DNA of 14,507 bases, from contig CAZISM010000129.1 of the NCBI GenBank assembly GCA_964541895.1, positions 1-14,507 on the forward strand. Direction: 5' to 3'. The notes beneath the pieces were generated by a model. That model saw nothing but the letters and a program-made list of their open reading frames with translations. It was not told where the DNA came from and searched no databases. Below are positions 6,002 to 13,467 of this stretch, in pieces. Position numbers and translations under genes: made by a program. The first letter of the stretch is position 1, and each line of letters opens with the position of its first letter. Origin of the DNA: CAZISM01 sp964541895. GTDB lineage: Bacteria > Zhuqueibacterota > Zhuqueibacteria > Residuimicrobiales > Residuimicrobiaceae.

Positions 6002-8131
6002 AAAACGTTAGCATCAATCCTTTGCCTGCTCACCGTCGCCGTCATGGGTGCCGGCAGCAGAAAAGATATGGACAACGCTATCAACCTTAAATCTCTGCAA
6101 CATCCCTATCTTTTGTTTTCCGAGACGGACAAACCCGGTCTGCGCACTCGGATAGAAAAAGACAAAGAGTGCCGGGACATCATGAAACGGCTTCTGGCGG
6201 AAGCCGAGCGCGCACTGCATCAGCCTGTAGATTACGAGATTCCCGTGCAAGGCAAAAACACCAGAGCCGGCTGGTCCGAAGAGGACCGGAGTGGCGCTTA
6301 CGCGCAGTATTACGACACCAACCTGGACAATGCGCTGAACCTCGCCTTTGTATATCAAATGACCGGCGAAAAAAAGTATGCGGAAAAAGCCTTTCAATTC
6401 GCCGATGCGTTCTGTGACTTGCCCACCTGGACACAGCGCGCCCATGAATTCCCCATCATTTACAGCCGGATCATGCCCTGGAACGTGTCCGACGACCAGG
6501 TCTGTTTCAGCTTTGACCATTACAACGGCGACGCCGCCCGTGAAATGGCCTATGTCTATGACTGGCTTTATCCCGAATTAACACGCGCACAACGGGATCG
6601 CATCCGCGGGGCGCTCCTGGAAAAAGCGATCACGCGGGTGCGCGGCAATTATGAATACCACTGGTGGGCGTCGGCCTATCGCTGCAACTGGTGCGGTGTC
6701 TGTAATTCCGGGGTGGGCATGGCCGGACTGGCTTTGTTGACCGAGGATCCCCAGCTCACGGATGTCGTGGCGGAATCCTTCAATCGCATTTCCCTCATGT
6801 ACAACGAGTTGGGCGTCAACGGCGGCTGGCAGGAAGGCGTGGGCTACTGGTCCTATGCCAATCGAACGTCGGTTCAGTTTGCCGCCGCGCTCGATCGGCT
6901 GACCGATGGCAAATACAATCTGTTCGATCATCCCCGGCTGAAAGGGAACCCGGCCACCTTTCCGGTTTATATGTTTGTACCGCCCGGCCGCTGCATCAAC
7001 TTTGAGGATTCCGGCGATCACGCCGCCGGCCCCACATTTCTATTCAACAAACTGATTGAAGAAACGAATGATCCGCGGGCCATCTGGTACCGGGACCAGG
7101 TCCTGGGAGAAGGGTATACGCTGTTCGATATTATCTGGCCCCGTCCACAAAAAAAAGTATCCCCTCCCGAACAGACTTCGCTGCATTTCAAATCCATTGA
7201 TTTTTGGGTGATGCGCAGTGATTTTATGGACGATTCCAAATTTATTGTAGCCGGCAAAGCCGGCAAAAACGACGATCCCCACCATGGCCATCTCGATATC
7301 GGGCATGTGGTGCTGTACTGGTACGGCCAGCCTTTCCTCTGCGACCTCGATCGCACGTTTTATGATGAAAAGTATTTCGACAACGCACGCTGGGATTACC
7401 CTGCGGCATCCTCGGTCGGACATAACGTGCTGTTTGTGAACGATGAAAAACAGCTGCCGGGAAAGCTCTACAAGCAACCGTTCAATTTCGATATCGGCGG
7501 CCGCGTAGTGGAATTCCGCAGCGGAGCGCAAAGAGATTACGTGCTCATGGATCCAACCAATGCGTACCCGAAACATGAACTGAAAGCCTGGCGTCGTCAC
7601 GTCACCCTCGAGAAACCCAATCTCATGATCATCCTGGACGAAGTAGAGTGCGCGCCGGGTAAAGAAATAGAGGTCAGATTTCACTCCGGCTGTCAGGTCA
7701 CCAACCAGGAGCGGTTTGTGTTGCTTGCTGCGGGAGGCGGCGTCCGCGAGCCGGCCATGCCCGGCCGGCGTCAACGGCCGGCCCCTGCCGTGTCCGCCCA
7801 TGCCGGCGGCAAAACCGTGGCGCTCATTCCCGTTATTGAAAAAGAGTTTACCATTCGGGAGGATCGGCACGCCAACATGTATGTGCATGCGCAGGCGCAG
7901 TTTTCCTGGATCCCCTATTTTGGCATCGTGGTGAACGCGCCGGCGCCCAAAACGCTGATCGGCACGCTGCTGCTGCCGGTGAGCAATAGCGAAGAAGCCA
8001 AAGCGGTGCAAAAATCAGCCTCCCTGGCCAAGGATTCCGCCGGCAATGTGGTGTTGAGATTTACCGCGCAAAATCAACCGTACGAGTATCTCTACAAAGC
8101 AGAAAAGCAGGGATTGGTTTTGCAGGAGTAA
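5999..8131 (+). CDS. Heparinase II/III-like polysaccharide lyase, secreted (TTG start)
   Basis: I start this 710-residue protein at TTG 5999. AGGAGG (5987-5992) lies six bases upstream, and the frame then gives a classic signal peptide (M-K-T-L-A-S-I-L-C-L-L, cut near residue 18-20). The open frame extends back to 5747, but that part overlaps the GH gene and has no signal sequence. Residues about 35-380 resemble the (alpha/alpha) toroid of heparinase-type lyases (DUF4962-like), with the conserved RCNWCGVCNSG block (228-238) and EGVGYWSY (279-286, candidate catalytic Y283). The heparinase II/III beta-sandwich follows from about 395, with DPHHGHLDIG (426-435, candidate catalytic or metal His) and a VGHN motif (473-476). 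Likely role: beta-elimination of a uronic-acid polysaccharide in the periplasm or outside. Which PL family (for example PL12, 15, 17, 21) and which substrate cannot be decided by eye. A Pro/Arg-rich G+C-rich insert lies at residues 580-600. Confidence 0.85.
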   Translation: MKTLASILCLLTVAVMGAGSRKDMDNAINLKSLQHPYLLFSETDKPGLRTRIEKDKECRDIMKRLLAEAERALHQPVDYEIPVQGKNTRAGWSEEDRSGAYAQYYDTNLDNALNLAFVYQMTGEKKYAEKAFQFADAFCDLPTWTQRAHEFPIIYSRIMPWNVSDDQVCFSFDHYNGDAAREMAYVYDWLYPELTRAQRDRIRGALLEKAITRVRGNYEYHWWASAYRCNWCGVCNSGVGMAGLALLTEDPQLTDVVAESFNRISLMYNELGVNGGWQEGVGYWSYANRTSVQFAAALDRLTDGKYNLFDHPRLKGNPATFPVYMFVPPGRCINFEDSGDHAAGPTFLFNKLIEETNDPRAIWYRDQVLGEGYTLFDIIWPRPQKKVSPPEQTSLHFKSIDFWVMRSDFMDDSKFIVAGKAGKNDDPHHGHLDIGHVVLYWYGQPFLCDLDRTFYDEKYFDNARWDYPAASSVGHNVLFVNDEKQLPGKLYKQPFNFDIGGRVVEFRSGAQRDYVLMDPTNAYPKHELKAWRRHVTLEKPNLMIILDEVECAPGKEIEVRFHSGCQVTNQERFVLLAAGGGVREPAMPGRRQRPAPAVSAHAGGKTVALIPVIEKEFTIREDRHANMYVHAQAQFSWIPYFGIVVNAPAPKTLIGTLLLPVSNSEEAKAVQKSASLAKDSAGNVVLRFTAQNQPYEYLYKAEKQGLVLQE

Positions 8132-8213
8132 TGCCTTTCATCTCAATAGGCAGGTTATCCGTACCGTCTGCGGGTTGCGCAAATACGCGCTATGCGTCTT
8201 TTATCGTTTAAAA

Positions 8214-8243
8214 GATAAAGCCCTCAATGATGAGGGCTTTATC
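8214..8243. terminator. Bidirectional hairpin between convergent genes
   Basis: GATAAAGCCCTCA (8214-8226) pairs perfectly over 13 bp with TGAGGGCTTTATC (8231-8243) around an ATGA loop. It sits 82 bases after the lyase stop on the plus strand and 16 bases after the stop of the minus-strand surface protein. The minus-strand side reads into CTTTATCTTTT, a usable U-tract; the plus side is weaker (CTTTATC). The stem core AAAGCCCTC/GAGGGCTTT matches the terminator at 3667-3694. Confidence 0.68.
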
Positions 8244-8259
8244 AATCCACGCTGTTGCA

Positions 8260-11200
8260 CTATTGTAAAAGAACCATTTTTTTGAACGCCCGATAATCAG
8301 CGGCTTCCAGCCGATAGATATATATTCCGGAGCTCAGCTTTTTGCCGTCATCGCTGCGGGCATCCCAGACAACATGTTTGATGCCGGCGTCCTGTATTTC
8401 GTTCACCAGCATCCGCACGCATTGTCCCTGCAAATTATACACGCCCAGCCGGACTGGAGACGATTGCGGCAACTGGTATTCGATCTGCGTTTCCGGATTA
8501 AAGGGATTTGGATGATTTTGTTCAAGCCGGAAACAATCCGGCTGCTGGCTCGATGGATCCGGCACGACGGTCACGCCGCTGACAAAAACATGCACGGGAC
8601 GGGTGTAAAGAGTGAGATCCACGGCAATGCTGTTGGTGATGCGGCAGATATAGCTGCCGATGTGCTCCGCCGCGACCGCCGCAATGTGCAGCGTGGTGGT
8701 ATTGGCGCCGGCTACATCAACACCGTTGCGCTGCCACTGATATGCGTTCCCGGTGCCATCCACCCAGTGACGTAGTTCGAACGGCGTGCCGGCCGTCAAC
8801 GTCGTGTCCCGTTCGATACCGAGGCTGTCCTGGGGAGCGTACGAATAATAGTGGCCGGCTGCGCTCATATTCGGCTCGATATCGCCAAAAGTCAGCCGAT
8901 TGTTCTCCAGCCGCAGTGTCTCCAGCGCCGGCAGGGAGGATATATCGGGGAAATAAGTGAAATGGTTGTTGTGCAGACTGATGGTTTCAAGATTGACCAG
9001 GCGGGAAATATCATTAGGCACAGAGCCTGAAAACTGGTTATTTTCCAGATTGAGGTAAAGTAACTGATGAAGTGAACTGATAGCCGGCAATATTCTGCCG
9101 CTGAATTGATTGTTGTTCAACCGCAACTGCTGCAAATGGGTCAAGGTATACAATTCGGCAGGCAATTCGCCTTCAAACCGGTTTTCGTACACAATCAACG
9201 AGATTAAATTCACCAGACGTCCTATTTCCGCTGACAGAGCTCCTTCGAACCCGTTGTCATACAAACCCAGGTGCGTCAGATTAGTCAGCGTGTACAAACT
9301 TGCCGGCAAGCGGCCGCTGAGATGATTACGTCCCAATACCAGGAGCCTGAGATTTGACAATCTGCCTATGTCATCCGGAATGGTCCCGGTCAATTGGTTG
9401 TCGGATAAATACAGTTCCCGCAGATCCGCCAAACCGCAAAGCGCTGCAGGGATTTCCCCTGCCAATGCGTTGCGATTAAGCGATAAATTCTGCAGTCGGC
9501 TCAGACGGCCAAGCTCGGCAGGAACAGCACCTGTCAGTTCGTTGCCTTGCAGCTTTAAAATTGCAAGTTGTGACAGGTTTCCCAGCGTAGCCGGTATGGA
9601 CCCGCTGAAACGGTTATTGGACAAATCCAGTTCCTGCATGGCACGGCACGCTCCGAGCTCTGCAGGCAGGTTGCCGCTGATGGTATTGGGAAAAGTATCG
9701 GCGAAGGTAACGGTGCTCAAATCCAGCAATTCCATAGCGTCCAGATCGCCGATTTCACGCGGAAGGATACCGGTCAAATTGTTCTTTGGCAAGCGTATTG
9801 CCCTTACCCGGCAGCCATCCAGTTCCACACCATACCAGGTGGAGAGCGGACCGCTCAACCAGTTGCGGCGGTTCGCCCAGCTGTCGCCGTTGGTGCTGCG
9901 ATACAGCGCGACCAGGGCCAGGGAGTCGCGTTCGCAAAAGTCAAAATAAGAGGCTCGAACAAAAACACGATAATCTTCCACCTCACCATCCATCGCCAGA
10001 CCGCCAGGGCCTTGAATCGGTTGCAGGCTGTAACGAAAACGGGCAAAAGTCGAATCCTTTTTAGCGTCCTGCGGAATGATGATGTGCAATGTATTTTTGC
10101 CGGCCGCTACTTGTGTGTCCAGCACCATCTCGCCCTTGTCATCCCAATCTTTGTCCTGGTTGAAATCAACCCAGGCTTTTAACATGCCACCGGCCGAACA
10201 GGTCACAGCCACCTCGGCGGTCTCGCCCGCTGACCAATCGTTGAGAAATTCCACGCCGTCTTCATCGTCCCGGCCGCTGCGATCGTCTCCCAGGGCCTGA
10301 TTATCCGGTTGACCGTCTTGCTCCGCATCGATGGCTGAGCCGAGATAGACGCCCTGGTACATACGATGCTGCGCACCGCCGTCAGCCAGCCGTGCGTGAA
10401 ACGGCGCATCGCCGAAATCGAAAAGCCGGTTTTTCGCTACTGTCTTTAGCAGATAATCTTCGCTCTCGCCTTCGTTGAACTCGCCCGATCCATCCCATGG
10501 CAGAGAGACCGGTGTTTCGGTGATGGTCAGGCGAGCCCAGACATAACCCGGGTTGGGACCGATGAGAAAATCGGGCGGATGCATAGTGGATAAATGAGCG
10601 GCTGTGCCGCCGGGCACTGGAAAATTCTTTAGCACGTGCTCGTCGGTAGAACGCGGTGTTGCAGTGGCCGTGCACACGCTCGCTCCTCCCCAGGCGCCGT
10701 CCTGGTTCCAATCGATCAGCACATTGATATAGGCGCCGCCATCGACATGATCTGTGTTATAGTAGAGGTTGATGTTCCGGCCCCATACTGCTGTTTCACA
10801 CGTTTCGCCCAGGGCGGTGCCGGCAAACTCTTTACACAGGGGCACGACCGTTACCACACCACCGCTGTCCTGCAGCGTAAAGGCATCCGGCGCCCAGAGA
10901 CCGGAATCCGCTTCGTAGCACAGTTCGTCCTGGTCATAGGCGCTGCCGCTCGAGCAGGAACCGGCATTGCCGTCGGTCTCGTGATCGACCTTGTTGCCCA
11001 GAAAGGAGCCCTTGTTGCCGGTGTGACGGATATATCCAGTCGGTCCGTAAGTGCGGCAGGTGGGGAATGCGCCGACCACACCAGTGGCGGGATAGGCGAT
11101 CGCTCCTTCCGGGGCATCGCCATAATCACCGGGCAACGGTACGGGATCAACATGAATATAGCCCTGGCGCTGCAGCAGATCCTGTCCATTGGCGCAATTG

Positions 11201-12000
11201 ATCTGCAGGGAAACGTTATAATCTCCGGCCGCATTGTAGACGATCGTGTGCGGTCCCTTTCCCTGCATGGCTGAGGGTGTGCCGCCCGGGAAGGACCAGA
11301 TCCAATTGACTGCATTGGTCGATTGATCGGTAAAGACGGCGGTCAATGGTGCCGCTCCTCTGGTGGGGCTGGCGGAGAAATCGGCTTTGCAGGCGCAGTC
11401 AACGATTTTAATCAGCGCTTTTTTGTACTCGCTGTCACCGGAGCTGGCGCATTTGATCTCCAGCGAAACATCATAGGTACCGATCGCTTTGTAAACAACT
11501 TTGTGGGGACCTTTGCCCTCTATATAATTCGGAGTACCGCCGTTGAAATGCCAGCTCCAGGAAACCGCGCCGGCTGAAGCATCTGTAAAAGTCACCTCCT
11601 GACCAGGGCAGGCTTGCGTCGGTGTGGCGGAGAAATCGGCTGTGCAGCAGGCCGTGGCGTTGATAAAGCCCTTCTTGTATTCCGTGTCGGTCCCTGCTTT
11701 GCAATTTATGGTCAGCGCGGCATCATAGGTTCCGGGTGAGTTGTAAATCACTTTGTGCGGCCCTTTGCCGGTGGCGGAAGAAGGGATGCCACCGCTGAAC
11801 ACCCAGCTCCAGGCGGCCGCGCCGCTGGAAGCGTCTGTATATTCCACCTGCAGCGGTGTGCAGCCCGAAGTCGGTTTGGCGGTGAAATCCGCTGTGCAGC
11901 TCTGGCCATAGGACAAGGCAGGAAACAGGGCCACGAGCAATAACATAAAGACTCGCTGTATGACGATTAAACGTCTGAAAATACCAGCAATTCGTTTCAT
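8260..12000 (-). CDS. Large secreted PKD/GEVED/LRR surface protein with C-terminal sorting domain
   Basis: This 1246-residue protein has a signal peptide (1-32, cut after Y-G), three PKD domains (about 36-115, 119-200, 205-285), two DYGDAP/GEVED modules (about 291-517 and 526-680), a leucine-rich repeat block (about 732-1043), an Ig-like domain (about 1065-1137) and a FlgD/Por-type C-terminal domain (about 1155-1246). The PKD copies share a W-S-W core, GKGPH and a GTYD/GDYN strand. The GEVED modules show DWNQDG and DFNQDKDWDD loops, probably calcium-binding. The LRRs are plant-like, 24 residues with an N-x-L-x-G-x-I/L-P pattern, preceded by a TNGDSW cap (703-708). The tail starts with QNHPNPFNP (1161-1169) and ends SGIYIYRL...KKMVLLQ, typical of sorting domains in FCB bacteria. 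GGGAG six bases before the ATG supports the start. Likely role: surface adhesion or polymer binding; the ligand is unknown. Confidence 0.88.
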   Translation of the reverse strand: MKRIAGIFRRLIVIQRVFMLLLVALFPALSYGQSCTADFTAKPTSGCTPLQVEYTDASSGAAAWSWVFSGGIPSSATGKGPHKVIYNSPGTYDAALTINCKAGTDTEYKKGFINATACCTADFSATPTQACPGQEVTFTDASAGAVSWSWHFNGGTPNYIEGKGPHKVVYKAIGTYDVSLEIKCASSGDSEYKKALIKIVDCACKADFSASPTRGAAPLTAVFTDQSTNAVNWIWSFPGGTPSAMQGKGPHTIVYNAAGDYNVSLQINCANGQDLLQRQGYIHVDPVPLPGDYGDAPEGAIAYPATGVVGAFPTCRTYGPTGYIRHTGNKGSFLGNKVDHETDGNAGSCSSGSAYDQDELCYEADSGLWAPDAFTLQDSGGVVTVVPLCKEFAGTALGETCETAVWGRNINLYYNTDHVDGGAYINVLIDWNQDGAWGGASVCTATATPRSTDEHVLKNFPVPGGTAAHLSTMHPPDFLIGPNPGYVWARLTITETPVSLPWDGSGEFNEGESEDYLLKTVAKNRLFDFGDAPFHARLADGGAQHRMYQGVYLGSAIDAEQDGQPDNQALGDDRSGRDDEDGVEFLNDWSAGETAEVAVTCSAGGMLKAWVDFNQDKDWDDKGEMVLDTQVAAGKNTLHIIIPQDAKKDSTFARFRYSLQPIQGPGGLAMDGEVEDYRVFVRASYFDFCERDSLALVALYRSTNGDSWANRRNWLSGPLSTWYGVELDGCRVRAIRLPKNNLTGILPREIGDLDAMELLDLSTVTFADTFPNTISGNLPAELGACRAMQELDLSNNRFSGSIPATLGNLSQLAILKLQGNELTGAVPAELGRLSRLQNLSLNRNALAGEIPAALCGLADLRELYLSDNQLTGTIPDDIGRLSNLRLLVLGRNHLSGRLPASLYTLTNLTHLGLYDNGFEGALSAEIGRLVNLISLIVYENRFEGELPAELYTLTHLQQLRLNNNQFSGRILPAISSLHQLLYLNLENNQFSGSVPNDISRLVNLETISLHNNHFTYFPDISSLPALETLRLENNRLTFGDIEPNMSAAGHYYSYAPQDSLGIERDTTLTAGTPFELRHWVDGTGNAYQWQRNGVDVAGANTTTLHIAAVAAEHIGSYICRITNSIAVDLTLYTRPVHVFVSGVTVVPDPSSQQPDCFRLEQNHPNPFNPETQIEYQLPQSSPVRLGVYNLQGQCVRMLVNEIQDAGIKHVVWDARSDDGKKLSSGIYIYRLEAADYRAFKKMVLLQ
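8872..9807 (-). repeat. Plant-type leucine-rich repeats (about 13 units)
   Basis: Residues 732-1043 of the surface protein hold about 13 LRR units. Nearly all are exactly 24 residues; the second is stretched to 32 and the last two are shortened. The pattern is L-x-x-L-x-L-x-x-N-x-L-x-G-x-I-P with IGxL/LGxL ends, the plant-specific subtype. Confidence 0.9.
11146..11895 (-). repeat. Three tandem PKD domains
   Basis: Residues 36-285 of the surface protein hold three PKD copies of about 83 residues, each starting A-D-F-(T/S)-A-x-P-T and containing W-S-W/W-I-W, GKGPH, and a final Cys in the INC/IKC strand. Paired cysteines at the domain ends suggest disulfides outside the cell. Confidence 0.85.
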
Positions 12001-12312
12001 AAGTTTCTCCCGTTTGATGATCGCCAGATGTAGAGTCCTGTTTCCATCATTAGTCGAAATCTAAAGGGGGAATTTTTAAATTTGCGAAAACAATTGCCGC
12101 AAAACATCGGAGCGAACCGATCTGGGGTTTATGCTGGGTCAGGCCGGAGCCCACTGCATTGGCATTCATCGAGAAAAGCACTGGACTATCACTTTGTATT
12201 ATTTTGAGTTAAAAGGCTTTTTTGCCAGCCTTTAAGGCCCGAGGATTGTATACCAAAGTTCATACGATAAGGGGCCACCATAGTCGCCGCCCAGTCGTAC
12301 CACCGTCCGGGA
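12001..12312. other. Intergenic region between surface protein and CPBP protease
   Basis: No supported gene. On the minus strand the segment holds the ribosome-binding site of the surface protein (CTCCC on the plus strand at 12007-12011) and a terminator-like hairpin at 12211-12233. A TTGCGG-like -35 can be seen on the minus strand near 12095, but its -10 partner is poor, so I do not call a promoter. Confidence 0.5.
12211..12233 (-). terminator. Possible terminator for the CPBP gene
   Basis: On the minus strand AAAGGCT pairs with AGCCTTT (12233-12227 with 12218-12212) around an 8-base A-rich loop, followed by TTTTAACTC. It lies about 80 bases after the CPBP stop. The T-tract is short, so confidence is low. 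Confidence 0.35.
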
Positions 12313-13185
12313 TTACAGGTTTGCGAGTGTCTGTTGTTCGGTTTGGCGGGAGGTGAGTCTATGCAGCAAAATTGCAAAAACAATTCCGATAAGAATCAGA
12401 GCCAGAAGAAAAGACGCCTTGAAAAAGAATGACTGGGTGATGCCGAATATCTCTTTTACCCAGAAATAGCTGCTGTTGCTCGCCGAGTGAAACAGCAAAA
12501 ATGGCAGCAAATTGCCTCTGACTTGAAAAAACAGGTAGGTTTCTGCCAGGGTGATCGGGATGGTGATGAGCAATCGCTCCACTACCTCGGGAAAATGACC
12601 GGCCAGATACGTTCCCTCTTTGATGACGAATAATTCCGAAAACGTGCCAGGATGAATGTGCCAGAGCGTAGTCACCAGGGCCAGTATCATGGTCGCTGCA
12701 AACGGCGACCAGCGTTCCAGCAACTTGGGCAACATCCAGCCCCGCCAGCCGATCTCTTCAGCCAGGCCCCAGCGGAAAATGCCGATGGCAAAAGTGAGCA
12801 AGAGGCTGAACGTAGCGGCCATCAGGCCTTTTCCTGTCGGCATAGGAAGGGAACCGAACCACAGCCAATAGGCTGCTGTTATGGAGATAAAAAGAACCGG
12901 CTCAAAAAATACGGCAAACAGCAACCACCTGCCGCCGATGCGCCACTGAATCAACCGCTGCAGCAGGTGCAACAGCCCTGGCTTGCCCTCAGAAAACGTG
13001 ATAAGCAACAAGGCGGCAAGGGAAGGCCCCCACGCGGCGAAAAGACTGAAATTAAAAGGGATCATGGCCGGCTGCGGGCTGGCCAGGGCATAGAGGCATT
13101 TCAGCCCCCAGGTGATGGACAATGCCAGCAGACAATAAAAAAGCACCGGATATTGCCGCACAACGTTACCTGGCATGCGTGACAT
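12313..13185 (-). CDS. CPBP family intramembrane metalloprotease
   Basis: The 290-residue membrane protein has several hydrophobic segments and the three CPBP (Abi/CAAX-protease-like) motifs: E-E-I-G-W-R-G (E143, E144, R148), L-W-H-I-H-P (H176) and H-S-A-S-N-S (H233, N237). These residues form the active site of the family's intramembrane glutamate/metal-type endopeptidases, which cleave prenylated or other membrane-embedded peptides; in bacteria many have unknown targets. All key residues are present. The open frame extends to a GTG at 13218, but that codon has no ribosome-binding site. The minus strand has TTGACT (13252-13247), a -35 that would place the transcript start near 13212, also after the GTG. 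I therefore prefer ATG 13185, though AGAGAGGG lies rather far (12 bases) upstream. ATG 13176 is also possible. No neighbour suggests a substrate. Confidence 0.85.
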   Translation of the reverse strand: MSRMPGNVVRQYPVLFYCLLALSITWGLKCLYALASPQPAMIPFNFSLFAAWGPSLAALLLITFSEGKPGLLHLLQRLIQWRIGGRWLLFAVFFEPVLFISITAAYWLWFGSLPMPTGKGLMAATFSLLLTFAIGIFRWGLAEEIGWRGWMLPKLLERWSPFAATMILALVTTLWHIHPGTFSELFVIKEGTYLAGHFPEVVERLLITIPITLAETYLFFQVRGNLLPFLLFHSASNSSYFWVKEIFGITQSFFFKASFLLALILIGIVFAILLHRLTSRQTEQQTLANL

Positions 13186-13270
13186 GAATTTGGCCGTCCC
13201 TCTCTTTCGTATCTGCACTATGTAAGAAACGAAATCGCAAGCGCAAAGTCAAGAGGAAGGTTTTTTTGCA

Positions 13271-13291
13271 GGGCGACCAGGTTGGTCGCCC
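13271..13291. repeat. Perfect 9-bp inverted repeat in the divergent promoter region
   Basis: GGGCGACCA (13271-13279) pairs with TGGTCGCCC (13283-13291) around GGT. No U-tract follows on either strand, so it is not a terminator. Its core CCAGGTTGG recurs in related form at 13321 and 13358, which suggests a protein-binding site. Confidence 0.6.
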
Positions 13292-13349
13292 TTGTCACAA
13301 GCAGTATGGTCCCAACGCGGCCAGGTTCATCGGACATTCTGTTTTTTGA

Positions 13350-13378
13350 TTGCGCAGCCAGGCTGGTGGCACTATATA
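13350..13378 (+). promoter_or_regulatory. Putative promoter of the isomerase gene with operator-like spacer
   Basis: TTGCGC (13350-13355) and TATATA (13373-13378) are separated by 17 bases. The spacer contains CCAGGCTGG (13358-13366), an inverted repeat around a central G and related to the hairpin core at 13277. A repressor bound there would block the promoter directly. The start would be near 13385, leaving a leader of about 83 bases. Confidence 0.5.
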
Positions 13379-13467
13379 AGACTTGTTTTTCTAAATCGAC
13401 TTGTCTACATTTTCAGGACGGCACCGGGCTCTATATCACATTACAGCAATCACTTGCGGAGGGAACC

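Noticed and set aside
7040..8011. 323-codon minus-strand open frame opposite the lyase gene
   Set aside because: It is antisense to the conserved heparinase-type domain and shows no family pattern, no ribosome-binding site and His/Arg-rich text typical of a shadow frame.
9368..9949. 193-codon plus-strand open frame across the LRR block
   Set aside because: It is a shadow of the repeated minus-strand LRR coding sequence; its Ser/Arg-rich periodic text mirrors the 72-base repeats.
13271..13291. Hairpin as a transcription terminator
   Set aside because: The stem is perfect, but no T-tract follows on the plus strand and on the minus strand the next bases are TGC followed by an A-run, so it fits a binding site better.
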